DNA of 64,000 nucleotides from Lanius collurio (taxonomy: Eukaryota > Chordata > Aves > Passeriformes > Laniidae). The translations under genes were made by a program, and so were the position numbers. Below, in pieces: positions 1-12,970 of the stretch. The stretch covers positions 11,175,911 to 11,239,910 of the forward strand of contig JACBWW010000004.1 in NCBI GenBank assembly GCA_020086605.1, written 5' to 3'. Position 1 is the stretch's first letter. Each line of letters starts with the position of its first letter. Under the pieces are notes generated by a model. That model was not told the DNA's origin. It saw nothing but the letters and a program-made list of their open reading frames with translations, and made no database searches.

Positions 1-2432
1 TCCCCAAGGTCACTCATTTTCCATTTGGGGTTTATCCTGGACAAGGGATCTAATTATGGTCATGCACTGCAAGCACATGCTGAGTGAGCTCCACTTCTTC
101 TCTGGCACTACTTAACACTTTTCATTTTGCTTTTTGGAGATCAGTTATAGGCTATTCATCTTTTCTAGGGCCTGACTGACCTCAATTGTTCATCTCATGT
201 CCAAGGCAGAGCCATTACTTCCCCATCAGGCTCTTATGCATCTATCACCTGAGGAAGCTTTCCGTGTGTTTGGAGATGCAGGCACCGCCATGTTCATAAG
301 CACTCTTACAGCAAAGTATTAGGTGTGAATGTCTGAAGGGATTGCCCAGCCTGCTGGTAGAGCCTGGCTTCATGAACAGGATTTAAAAAACACCACAATT
401 CCTCAGTTTTGAAGGTGAAAGATGCTCTTCTAGGTCCCGATTTTCTCCAGAAATGGCATCTGTTATCATGCTGTCTTGATAGTCTCAAGGCTTTTTAAGA
501 AGTCTGATAAGGACATGCTTATGCAATACATCCTTAGGCTTTACAAACCTTGGATGAGGTTTTTCCGATTTGCAAACAGAGTATGTGGCCCCAGTCAGAG
601 AGAGTTCAATGTGATCATCATTATGCTGAAGTCAGTGACCATTAAACAACTCACCTCAGGTCTAGATTTAGCCCAGTTTTATTTTAAGTCTCAAATCTCA
701 GTGTCAGCAGTATAAATGTAAGCAGATATGTATTATTTTTAGAGTAGAGCTGAAAGCTTCTTTTCTGTAAATAAATAATAGTATGATTGCAATATCTCTT
801 TGTGGGCACTGTCTTTGGGTTCTTTGAGATTTCCTGAGATAATCTTTAAAATTTCAAAATTTCTTCTGGTATTTCAAGACATTCATGTGTTTCCATGAAT
901 GATTCCTCACTCCTGCTCTTCAAAGGCCAGCCCAGGCACATGAGTCTGTTTTGTTAAAACATGAAGCTACACCCAAGCCTTTGCATAGTCACATCATTCA
1001 TAGGAATTGTTCCTCTCTGTAACCTGTGAGGGATTATGTTGACTTTCTTTAAGATTCTGCAGTGTTCTGAGTAATGCACATGCATCTGTTTGTCCAGACT
1101 GGGACCTTAGTCTGGAGATTGTTCACCAGCAACTTGCTGCACATCTTCTCCAACCAACATGCAAAACCATAGCTACAAAGGCTGGTTTTTGACAAAAATA
1201 TTCAAAGCATGGGGTTTCTTGGCTGCCTACACACAGTGCAAACACAATTCAAAAATCCAGGACCAGAGTTCCCCAGTCTTCATGAAAAGTTCCTGTTTTT
1301 CAGAAACATTTTGGTCAGTAAACTTGCTTTGTAGGTTATGTGAAATAGAAACAAAAAGGAAGAAGGCCTGCCAAGATTACACAGATTTGTTATTAAAATC
1401 AGTATCCCCAAGAATACCAGAATATAATTCATCATTTAAAAATATTCCTTTGGATCATGATATCTGATGCCATTCAAGTAGTGCAGGGGGACAGAAAACC
1501 TGACTGCTTCCAAAACAACAGCAGCTGCTTGACAGAGATCCCTGGGCTCCTACAGTGACCAGAAACATCTGCTAGCCCAAGTCTACACCCCAGGTCAGTG
1601 AAGAAGAAACAAAACTCATAGAGATAAAGAACTGAAGAAGAGATAATTTCACTGACTTCTGAATGATGTCAAGTGGAGATTTACATCATAATGTCTATAA
1701 AACTTCTCACTGCATTTATACATCTGTATAAATGAAAAATTTAAAATTACCAAAATTAAAAGGACCAAGCTGATGCCTACCACACACATACTACCTGGAG
1801 GAAGGTTTAGTGTATCCCTTTGCCTTTCCTCAGGGTTGTACTCACTTGGAATTACCCAATCTGATTTGGTGTGAGTTAACAATGATGTGACAGCATTCAG
1901 TTCACAGCAGTGTAGTCATACCCATGGATGCAAGACAATTACAGAGGGATAAAATTACAATTGAACCAGAAACTTAATAAAAAAGAACTTGCTGATTAGT
2001 TAACCTTCAGTGCTTTGGTTATGATGTCATTGACATGGACAAAAATAATCAACTAGAAACACAAAATATTTAAAAGGAGATTTTCTCCTTAGAAAGATAA
2101 CTGCCCATGTAGCCTATAAATAGCTCTGAAATTAAGACATCCCACACAACATCTGGAAAAGGAAGAATTCACTCCTTGACCTCTAGCACCCTTGTCTCCC
2201 ACAGCAGGATTAAGCACAGTTGATCCTTATTGGGATACAGACAGAATGGCTGTTTGATGGTGGAGCCAAGAAAGAGGCAGGCATGGCCAGAGGCAAGGGG
2301 AGGACACACCAAGATAATGTAGAAGTCCTAAAGAATGCTCTCGGTGTGCAGGATCTCTGAGACAGATCTCTCTTGCTGTATGAAGCATTTTAGCTCTGCT
2401 TGGGAAATACCAACAGTCACTTCAATAAAAAT

Positions 2433-2446
2433 GGGGGGGGGGGGGG
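2433..2446 (+). repeat. Poly-G homopolymer, 14 bases
   Basis: An uninterrupted run of 14 G follows an ATAAAAAT context. G homopolymers this long are rare compared with poly-A or poly-T and are prone to length errors in sequencing. It could also adopt a G-rich secondary structure. Confidence 0.95.
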
Positions 2447-5400
2447 CAACATTCATGTGTTTGAATGTAGAATCAGTTGTCCAAAAAATGATGCCTTAGC
2501 CAATCTGTCACCTAATGAGATGCACTAGATACCAGAAACCTCTTAGTACAATGTTAGGTATAGCACATATAGTACCACCTTATACCAAGAGTTTATCCTG
2601 CAGCCAGTACAGGTGGAAGGAGGAGGACTCACTGCCCAGCTTGACAGATGCTGTGTAGTGTTGCTGCTTAAACAGTCATTTCCCTAAGTCTTACTTGCAG
2701 GCTGTCTGGGTTAATAAACATGTTATATTTTGAAGTTTTCTTTCTTTTTTTTTTTAAGAATAATTTTGTACTGTAATTTTAAATGGATAGTTTCACTGTG
2801 CCTCATCCTGTCCCTTTAGCCTATAACCATTACTTCATTTCTAGCAGAAAATGAGCTTTCAAGTCTTGCATTGTTTTACAGCTTGTGAACAATTTGCATT
2901 GAATACACCATAGGGACTATTCTAAAGTTTTTTAGAAAATAAATATGTTGCTAACAAAAATTATAATTGAATTCTAGATCATTTTGATCATTAACTGGTT
3001 TAGTGGTGTACATATAAGATCGCTGCAAGTATTCATGACAGAATTATATATCCTCTTTGGAAAGCAAGGTGAATGAGGATCAGTGATACTGGCACACCTA
3101 CTGGTCATAAACACTAGTGACATACAGACAGCAGCAGAAAAAACTTCAAAGCAAAATAGAATTAATTTTCAAGAGGCTAATTTTCTTTCACAGTTTTTAT
3201 GTTGTGTAGGTGCCCATACTTGGAGGTACATGTATGTATTTTACCTTCATTTCCTGGGGGGTTTATGTGTGATAAGGCTCAAATTAACATTTTGTGTAAT
3301 ACTACTTTATCTGAACTAGGAGCTTGACCCATCTGAGGCATTTCTTTTTCCCTGCAATTCCAGTGAAGGTGGGAGCAGAACACTGCTTCTGAGGGTGGGG
3401 GTGGCTCCCTTGCCCAGTTACCCCTCGAGAACCAGCCATGCTTTATCCAGCACATGTTTGGAGGGTGCATGGGAGGATGTACAGGCTACATGCCTTGGAA
3501 GTGCTCACAGACCATCCCAGGAGATGAGCTCTCCTCCCAGCCTGACATGGTGCCATACCCCTCTCCCAGTTATCTTGGATCTTTGAAGTCAGTGAAGGCA
3601 GGAGTTTGTAGAGTGACCATGAGGCTACAGCCAGAATTTGGCTTTCAACTGGCAGAGTAAATTTGTCTCCATAACAAGTAGTGATAATTCAGACTGAACT
3701 GGTTTCCTCAAATATAAATCATTAACCAGTGGCTAGTTCTCACTCCTGACTGCACTACATATCTTATGGCTTCAGTACAACAAAGGCTTTTCTACCCACA
3801 TGATACTCAATGACCCATGCCTAATGAGGTTTGAGTTCGTTGGCTGGGTTTGTGTTTTGCAGGTGGAATGTTCTTATTTCAGCAATTTGCAAGGACAGCC
3901 AAAACTGGCTCTGGTTTGCTTTGTGGAAAGGGAAGGAACTTATGTCACACAGTTGCTCTCTCACATTCTTATCACTCAAATAACTTGCTGCAAAGTGAGG
4001 TAGGTAATACGCCATTTGCTGGGCTTGTGATGATTTACAAGCCACTCAGAAAGCTGATATGCACTCAAAGGAAGTGCCACCGCTTATTCCCAGTATCACG
4101 AGCACGCGTCATTTCCCTTCACTACACTGCAAACACATTAATTCTGAATCACATGCTCAAGAAAAATTACCCTGAAATGAGCACACATGCAAACTGAAAG
4201 AGGAGAGGCCAAGTGGGGGAATGCTGAGCTGCAAAATTTCAGGAGAAGAAAGCAACTCTCTAGAACTACTCAAAGAGAGTGAGAAAGTAGGTGTGACCCT
4301 TGATCAAAGACTTACAGTTCTAACAGTCCACTCCAGGGTGCCCTGCTAGAAGTGGCCTTATTAGCAGGTAACAAGGGAGCTGGTTTTCCACTCAGTGTGG
4401 TAAAGAATGGACACCTCAGAAAACACAGCTGCTCTGACTTTGCTGTTGGCATACAGTAGTAGCCAATACAGGGTTTCCACACCTGAGTCACTTTACCCTT
4501 CTTTCTCTAGTTGTTTAGAATTTGCTTTTTAGGTTGTTGTTACTACACATGCTGCCATGTTTGTCTTACATGGGGTTGCACATGGGACTGAATAGTGTGA
4601 TCCCCTCCCTCTACTGCTCTTTTCACAATGCAAGACCAATCTGTTCTGACAGTGTTCTCTCAGCCAAGGGACTAGAGCTCTGTGAATAAGGAAATGGTCT
4701 CTCCAAAGCGGACTCACAAATGTGGACAAACCAGAAGTAGGTTGTACTTAATCTTCTGTTAGTGCTACCCAGCCAGCTGGTAAAGGACGGTGCACTGCTG
4801 GAGAGATGGGATTTTGCTGGGCTATAAAACTGACACCCTGCAGGGACTTAACCTCCTGCTGCACTTCCTTAAGGGAAAGCTATGAATTGTGTTTCCTTGA
4901 GAAGTCCCATGGGCTGTACTCTGTGTACCAGAACTCCTGCTTTCTCCTCCCTCTCTGTTTTTGGTGGCACCAGTTCCTCCTTAGGCCTGCAAGTACTGCT
5001 GAATGTTGTTAAACTGTCCTCAGTGTCAGCCTGCTCGTATCCAAATCAATGATGGAAAAAATGAGCCCTACGTGTTTTTTTCCAGGAAGTCAGACAGCAG
5101 TTCCCTGTCTCATACAGGTGAGCACTTTCTCACGCCAGTAACTCATTAGGACAGCATGTGTGATCTCAGCTCTTTCACAATGATGTTTATAGTCTGTGCC
5201 ACTGTTTGTAAGGACTGGTCTGAATGGCAGCTGGTTGCTGATCTTTAACAGCACTTCTGCATTCCTGTTTCTTCTCTTTCTAGTCTGTTTTATTCCTCCA
5301 TTCTTGGGCTCTGACAAAGTTCACTCTGTTCCAAAATCATCATCGAGGCCCCCTAAAATCCAGTACTGAAACACATCCTCCACCTGCCTGCTAATGGAAA

Positions 5401-6712
5401 TCCTTGTCACTCATGGGATCACCATGTCAGTTTTAGCAAAGGAACAGCCACAGCTTTGGCTGATAAGTGTTTGGTTAGGTTTTTCTAAGATCTTGAAGAA
5501 CCAATTTAATAAATCCTTTCTTGTTTGGATGACTGCACCTTCCATCTTCCACCACACTTTTCATTATGTCACTTGGATACAATTGCACATGGTTTTAAAG
5601 TTAAATCCTCAAGCTGCAGTGAAATAATTAACCCTTCACCCTTGAATTCCTTGCTACCATACAATCTAGTTTTTATGGATCTAAGAGTTAAAGCAATAGT
5701 GACAACTGAAAATACTTGAGGCAAGGAGGTATTTGTTCACCATAGAAAGCCAGCCTTAGTCATACATATATAAACTTTTGGGCTTGGGGAGTACAGGTAA
5801 ATAGCATAGCAAAGATACTGTTTCCTTCAAACAAATATTTGTACCTATAGTTACACGTGCTGACTCAGGATTCTTGAAAATAATCTCTCAAGAAAATAGT
5901 CAAGAATAAACAACCTGCAGTTTTCAGCTGTTAAAACTTCCTGGTAAAATACTGGTTTGTGATGGCTGCACCCATCCACACAGGTATATCATTGAGTTTT
6001 ACCAAGATGTAATCCATTTCAGTCTGTTTGGCAGAGCAGTCTCTGCAGGGCTGTATGTTCTCTCCTCTCTGAATACTTTTGTATAGAACCAAACAGAGGT
6101 TAAATATGCAAATGCTTTGGGGTGAGAGTGCATCCTTACTCCTACTCTACAATCCCTAGTGATACTGGCAAGGGATGTGGCTATAGCACACTCACTTCCC
6201 AGTGATTCTGGGGGCAAGGCTGAGGAGCAGCCAGTGCTGCTGGCAGTCCTGCACAGGGAAGGCTGGGAGCATGGCAGCAGGTTGGCTTTCCTTTATTTCC
6301 TGTACCTTAAGAGTGCTGTGTACTGGTGTGTTTACCTGGGAACAGAGCAAAACAACCTGCAGCTGGGTTAAAGTGTTAAAATTAGGGTAGGGAGGGCTGG
6401 TAACTTCTGTTTCTAGTTATGTCATTTCTTAAATGGCTTTAAGTACCTTGCCTTTTCCTGAGGGGTGTGCCTAAAGCTCCAGCTTGGAGGTTAGTGTTTG
6501 TCTCCTTTTGAACCAAGCAATTTTAAACAGAAGAACAGCATGCCACCTTCTGTGAAGGACTAGTCACAGCTCTCCATGGATCTTCTTCACAGCTCCCTCG
6601 TTTCAATGGGGCCAGCAGGCTTTAAACTGCAGTGATTTCTGTAATGACTTTTTGTCATCACCCTCTTTCAGCAAGGTAAATGAGGTTTGCTTTCTCCTGA
6701 AAATAGAAGACC

Positions 6713-6728
6713 AAAAAAAAAAAAAAAA
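6713..6728 (+). repeat. Poly-A tract, 16 bases
   Basis: This is a simple A homopolymer. No retroposon body or target-site duplication was recognised around it, so it is best treated as a mononucleotide microsatellite. Confidence 0.9.
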
Positions 6729-9700
6729 GCTCTTTACAACTGGAAACAATAAATTATTTTTGTGGTCTTGGGCCTTTTTCTTGACTTGGTCCCTTTCAGA
6801 AAGGACCTTTTGTGTGCTGCCCTTGCTCTGTGCGTGGGTGACACCTGGCTGGCCTCTTCTTCCTGGGGATAGGAACATCTGCTCGTCCTCGGGCAGGTCT
6901 GTGTCAGCTTTTGGGAGACAGGCCAGCCTTGAGGCTCTGAGCAGACTCTAGAGAGATGATGGTGTGAAAATACAGGGCAGGGCAGCAGCACATGGCCCTG
7001 AGGTTCCAAAAAGAGAGAGGGGAAGGAAGGGCCCAGGCAGGTGTTTGCCCTTGGCTTGGACAGGCAGGGATCCAGGCCCCAAGGAGGCTGGGAGGACATG
7101 GAGAGCTGCCTCCTATCCCCTCTTTCACACTGAAAGAGGCATTTCTGGGCAATATCACAGGCAAGTGGGACTGTAACAGTGTTTGGGGAGACACCCCAGA
7201 AGTACCCCACAAGGTTGCATGATCCCAGCCTAATGGGAGATCAAATCCTTGGGAGACTGGGCTTCACAAACAGCCCAAGGAACATTCCCCAGGTAGGGAA
7301 AGAGCTGTGCCTGTAAGGTTTTCGCTGGCATAGGTAAGAGAGGGGAGGGAGGATGAAGTGTAGGAGTGACACTTTCCAGCTCCCCACAGGCCTGGTGCCC
7401 CCCCAGCCCAGCCCAGCCCCACGAAGGTGTCTGATGCCCATGGCTGGGGATGCTGCCCTGCTCACTGGATGGGGCTGCACAGGGGGGCCCTGCCTTCCCA
7501 CACAGCCCTCAGCTTCCCCAACTACTGAGGATCCCTGCCAATTGCCTCCTCACTCCCTTCATAGAGCAGGGGCATACGAAAATACAGATGTATGTTTAAG
7601 CCATTGCCTGCATTTGGACTTCTCCTTTCAGTCCATTTCTAACTGAAGTGTTTAAGCTCCATAGATTTTCAATGCTAACTGGTCACAGCTAGCATTCCTT
7701 GATGTGCTTTTGAATCAGATGAACTGAAATAGTTCTGTAAGATCTATTATGTCTCTGGCTTGTAAAATACAATTATTTCTTACTAAGTTACACTAATATT
7801 TTGTAATTCATTCTTAATATTATTCTTCAGTAAAGCTCTGAGCAAACAATCTATCCCACAGGAGGAACTTCTGCCAGATCCCAGATGTCAAACACATTTC
7901 CTTCAAATACAGGAGTTTGTGACCTTTTATGTTTGTTAATGTGACGCTATGGAAATTATTTATAATAAATAAGCATATTTCAGAGTCAGGTGCTCCATGG
8001 GGCCTTTTTCAGTGATACAACAGCCTTTCCTGAAATAGGTCTTTCCTGTTTTGTTGTGGGTTTTTTTCCCCTAACAATGAAGGTTTGGGAATAATTTGAA
8101 ACCCTGTTATTGAACTGAGTCCAGCTACTGCACTGAAAGGTAGACAGAACCTTTTAAGATAACTCATCTTTCATATCTTTCCTGAAATCAGCAACAGATA
8201 AGGTTCTAACTTTCTCTTTTATCCTTAACCCTGAAAATGCAATTCTTAAACTGCAGACTGTATAAATAAATTGTCTTACAGCACTGAATCAAAAAGGAAA
8301 CTACTGGAATTGCTTGGATCTAAATTACATTTAGATCATTTGATATGCCAACTGATTTTCACACATAGCAAGCTCATTTTAAAGCTGGGCTAGCACCAAC
8401 TACCCACAGTCTTCCAGGTATAAGAGCTCTAGAAAACATCTGAAGGTGTCAATATGTTGATAACGTTTAATCTTATCTTTTTCAGTAGGTGTGACAATGA
8501 CCTCCCAAACCTGTGCCAGATGAAGAGCATCTGGCTCTTAATGGAGTCAGGCAAGAAAAGGATGCAATTAGAAAACACTGCAAGGAACATGCCTTGGCTC
8601 TGTTTCATGTTTTTCTCAACTACACATAAAGGTTTATAATGCCTCCTGAGTTTATTGGATTAATCATCTTGGATTCCTACACCAGCAGCAGCAACAAATG
8701 CCTCCTAAGGAGGAAACAGAACCGTTTGCTCCTGCACCCACAGTTACTCCTGTTCATCATTCCAGGCTGAAACTGATGGCCTGTCCAGAGCAGCACCCTT
8801 GGGCCTCAGTGATTATCCATCCTGGAAGCTCTCCTTGTCTTTGGATAGTTTGGGGCTAGCGGCCATTTACAATGTTAAAGGCCACTGGGTAGCACAGAAG
8901 CAACTGCTGCAGCTCACACAGATGTGGGACTGGCTATGAAAAGACAGGACCAAGTGTTCTGGTGCATGAAGGATGAGCTCTACTTGGATTTATTATCAGA
9001 ATGTATTAATGATGTGTGTGTGCAAAGAAAATCTGCCTTACAGCATAAGGCAAAACATAACAAGCCAGCAAATCCGTTTTTAAATTCACAGTACATCAAA
9101 TCTGAATGAGGTAAAGAGAATGTCTAATTTGAACAGCAAAGTATCTCCATGTAATTGCTTGTCTAGGCATTGTAGCAATATTTTCAAATGGTACTGGACA
9201 TTGTGCAATAAAGCTGTCCTGCATCTCTGTGGGAGGAGGCAACTGGCTACAGTCTCAGATGGTGGACAGAATTACAACAGGTAATGTCAAGGAAATGTGA
9301 TGTTAAACATGTATTTGATAAATGGAGAAAATAAAAAATAATAGTCATGGACTGAATTATAGCAGCTTTCTATAATGAAGTGTGTGGACCCCACCCAGCA
9401 TCTGTGGCAGAGGAGGGAAGGTGTCAGCTAAACCCAAAGGTTATGATGGGAATGGGAAAAAAACAGGCTCCAGCTGAGAGCAGGACAAGGAGGATGAGGA
9501 AACAGTTTCATGTTTCTCCCAAAAAACCCTCAGGGGACAAAGATTACTGCTGCAAAAACTTTAGTGGTAGTAAAATCCTCTGGCTGCAGAACTTGTTTGT
9601 AACGAAGGTGTATTAACTGCTTAGGGACTTCAGTTGAAAAGTACTCTGCTATTTCACTGAAATGTAACTTGCGAAATCCTTTTTTTCTCTCAAAAATCTC

Positions 9701-12516
9701 TGCCTCAGAGAACTTAATTTAGTGGTTACACATGGAGTTTGGCTATAAGGCATTGTAGGCTGTGTGCTGGACTTGTCCTGATAACGCCCTGCTTTTAACT
9801 CCTGATGGCTGAGCTCATCACTTGGCTATTGCAATATATACTGGAATTTAACTCTGATCATAAGTACATCACTTGATGTTAGTTTCTGAAACTAAAATGT
9901 TTCATAAGCAGTAGTGTTAGATGCTTGCTTGCTCCAAAGGATTCTCAGCTGGGAGAGAGCTGGGAAAGTTATTTGGAATCATCAGCTGCTTAATTTCATG
10001 TAATTCTTCATAAACTAGGCAAGAACTTATATGCAATTCTGTTTTCCACTTTTGTGCTTAAAAGATTTCAGTGTGCTCTGTGCAAACATTGATTTAACCT
10101 CTGAACCTCTTGATTTTTAACATGGAAGTCAGCATGTCTGTGTGTGTGTACAGGTGGTGGGATCAGGTTTCTGATGCAAAGGATCACAAGGGAGAATTCA
10201 GTCCAGATTTATACAAAGCTGCAGCCTCCATCAGCATTCCTGCTCAAAATTTTGTTCACTGGAGCATTTGCAGAGACTGAAGAAAAAGGGTCCTAATCTG
10301 TTAGAAAGTGTTTGCAGATGTAAGTAATTACTCAAGATTTGTGTCAGTATTTATACATGGGGGTTTTATTATTTCAGGTCCAGTTCCTAAAGGTTTGAGG
10401 CCCAGACATGATAATATAGACTTCTGCTTGTAGCTACTTTCTATAGTCTTCTGGCTACTCCTCTTTCAACAAGAAAAACACTGGGAAGTTGTAATCCAAT
10501 AGCATAAACAGGCTCAGCAACAAGTGAAAAAGTCTGCTGTGCAGAGGTTCAAAACAGATGAGACAGGCCTCGCTGGGGAATATGAGAGGTGAACCACAGC
10601 CCAGACTAATAAATTCTCCTCTATTGGCGCTGCGTGGGTCTGCTCAAATATTTCAGCCCTGCATTTCTGGAGCTGAGAGTGCTGTGGTTTGGCAGAGCCA
10701 GCCAAAAAGCAGCCCAGTTTATTAGCTTGGTCTTAGTACTGGTGGTGCCCAGAGTGGAGGCAGCATAAGGAGCAAGAGCAGCTGCAGAGAATCAGGAATT
10801 AGTGAGGATGTGTGGTTGCAATGACAGTCTGGAATGGTCACCAGAGGAGAGAGGGGCTGACAGCAGAAGTCAGTGAGGCAGGGGAACATCACCAGGTTTC
10901 TCAAGTTAGGTTTAGTTACAGAAAGATAAAGCAGAACATGGGGGACTTGGGATGCTGCCAGGAGGCTGGCAGAGAAGGAAGATTGTATTTGCAGCTGACA
11001 GAGGAGCAGGTTGGAGGAGCAAAGAAAAGATGTAAACTGCTTTAACTGCTGATCTTCAGACTAGATTTGTTTGGAACAAAAATCTTTTAAAGAAGGGGGG
11101 AACGTTTGTTTCCCATCCCAACTAAACGAATCACAGGGCAGTAATGATCCCCATCCAGACAAGATCAGGTTGTCCACATCCCTTACCATGGGGAGCTGAA
11201 TTTTGTGCTTTCTGAAACAAATGTCCCAATTCTCAAACAGCTGAAAGAAGACTGAAAAGGTGGTCCAAGCCATCAAAAGAGCCACAGGGATGTGTTAATG
11301 GGCCCCCTCAAATTACAGGGCACAGTCTTGTCTTGATGAAAGAAGGAAATTCACATTGCAAACTGATTTTTTTTTCCTTTAAGTGCCTAGTCTAAAATAC
11401 TGTTTTTAATGTATTTTCCTTTACCACAGAGGCAACGTGCAGTCTCAAAGGATGGCTGCTACTGCACTGCAACTCCAGCAGCTGGAGAGCCATTCAGGCA
11501 GGACTGGAAGTCGTTGAGAGGCTGAAAAACCCTTGAGCATGACAATTCCAAGGTAACTTGATAGCAGCAAGCTGCATACAGGGCCTTATCAGTAGTTAAA
11601 TACACTTCTGTGAACAGTGAAAATAAAGCTGTTCGGTCATGTAAATTAATTCAGTTAAATGCCTTGAAATGTGTGTTTAATGTGCACCTTAGGAGGACTC
11701 AGATAATTCTGGAATCATATCAGGTTACTGGTATTTCTTTAAAACAGTGACCACGCATAATCTCATGAGTTCCATTAACAGGAATCAGAGCCTCTCTGCT
11801 ATGTGATACCCAGTATTTGCAACTGGCTCTGTGCAGAGATGAACAGAGATGCTTTGTTAGCTCAAAAATTTATGAGTCTGTGCTTTTGGCAGAGGGTCTC
11901 TCTGCCCTTGCAGCTCTGGAGTTTGAAGTAGCTGTGTTACACTGCATGATGACAGGCATGAAATTCTTAGTTAGCAGCAGATCTGTGGTGCTATTAAATT
12001 TAAAATGAGAAACATCGTAACAGAAAAACTACAGCCTCAGTGGATGGGGAATCCACCAAAGACTGCAAATCAAGAGCTATTAGGGCAACTGTAGTGCAAA
12101 ACTTCAATGACTGGAAATTTTAGTGCTGTCAGAGTGTAAACAACATTTATTTAGGGAAATATACCCTTTTTCCTACTAATCCAGCCCCCCCTCCCTTTTG
12201 CTCATATTTGCTTCTTGGGATATTTTAGCACTTTCAATTATCAAAAACTAGAATCAAGGAGAGACCACCTTTAGACTCACAAAACTTTTCCTTCCTGCAA
12301 GGAATTTTCCAAATCAGAATTTCCTGCTGAAAGTTCTGAACGAATCGTCTGTGTGTGATCCCTAAATTACTCTACAAACTAGGCACTCTCGTGGCAGGGG
12401 CTTTCTCACGTGTCCGTGTAAAGCTTAACTTAACACGGACCATATTCCTACTGGACATGCCGTTTTCTAAGAACATAGTAAAACATTAAAAAAATCGCTT
12501 TTTCTCTCTGAAACAG

Positions 12517-12622
12517 AAGCCTGGTTGTGCTTCTAGCAAAGCGAGGCGCAGCTCCGGCACCACCTTTGCAGGTGGCATGGTCCAGCAAGCGCCAAAGAAG
12601 AGTTACGGGCAGCCATTTAGAG
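12517..12622 (+). other. Candidate exon at the 5' edge of the CpG island
   Basis: The right boundary is a perfect consensus donor, GAG|GTAAGT. The left boundary follows a pyrimidine-rich stretch ending in CAG (12514-12516), so the segment could be a 106-nt internal exon. It could also be the 3' part of a TC2N non-coding first exon that starts inside the island. Two of the three forward frames are open throughout. I recognise neither translation. If it is TC2N exon 1, it would splice to the acceptor at 26089-26090. Confidence 0.45.
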
Positions 12623-12970
12623 GTAAGTCTGGCCCAGCGAGCAGCTCTGGTGAGGTGGGAGAGTCCCGGGCGGCCGGGGAAACTCCCCCTCGGCGATAGG
12701 GATCGGTGAGTAAGCGCGGCGGGAGCGCACCTGGCGGGCCGAGCGGGCGGCGGGGCGGCAGTGGCGGCGCTCCGGGCAGGCGGGGGCCGGGAGGCACGGA
12801 AGGAGCCGCGGCAGCGCGGGGGGAGCCGCGGGCGGCAGCGCCGTCCGGGGGCAGCTCCGGCGGGCAGAGGGGCGGCGGCGCCCTCCAGGCAGGTACCGGG
12901 CCGGGCAGTGGGGCTGGCGGAGAGGGCAGGTGCGGGCAGCGGCCGCGGGCAGCAGCAGCTTCCTATCGAG
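12530..12970 (+). promoter_or_regulatory. TC2N: CpG island, probable TC2N promoter
   Basis: GC content and CpG density rise abruptly compared with the AT-rich flanks. The island contains several GGGCGG/GGGGCGG boxes (for example around 12744-12760) of the kind bound by Sp1-family factors, and no TATA box was seen. It is the only strong CpG island upstream of TC2N on the same strand. Several possible donors lie in it, the best being GAG|GTAAGT at 12622/12623, with weaker CAG|GTACCG and CAG|GTAGGA sites near 12893 and 12996. Assignment to TC2N is inferred from position and orientation. A promoter for an unrecognised gene is possible. Confidence 0.7.

Larger units (their letters stand above)
1..12516. 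other. Upstream intergenic region without a recognised gene
   Basis: I read both strands and found no open frame that resembles a known protein and is bounded by convincing splice sites. The open frames are short and look like chance. The region is mostly AT-rich non-coding DNA. About 6960-7560 is noticeably GC-rich with C-rich runs but few CpG dinucleotides, so it does not look like a CpG-island promoter. FBLN5, the expected neighbour on this side from mammalian gene order, was not seen. Its 3' end may lie to the left of the window. Confidence 0.5.

Noticed and set aside
6734..7210. Open frame of 158 codons on the - strand in GC-rich DNA
   Set aside because: Overlapping frames on both strands are open for similar lengths, which points to base composition rather than coding.
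1..12500. Search for FBLN5 3' exons
   Set aside because: No frame resembling the fibulin C-terminal module or calcium-binding EGF repeats was seen.
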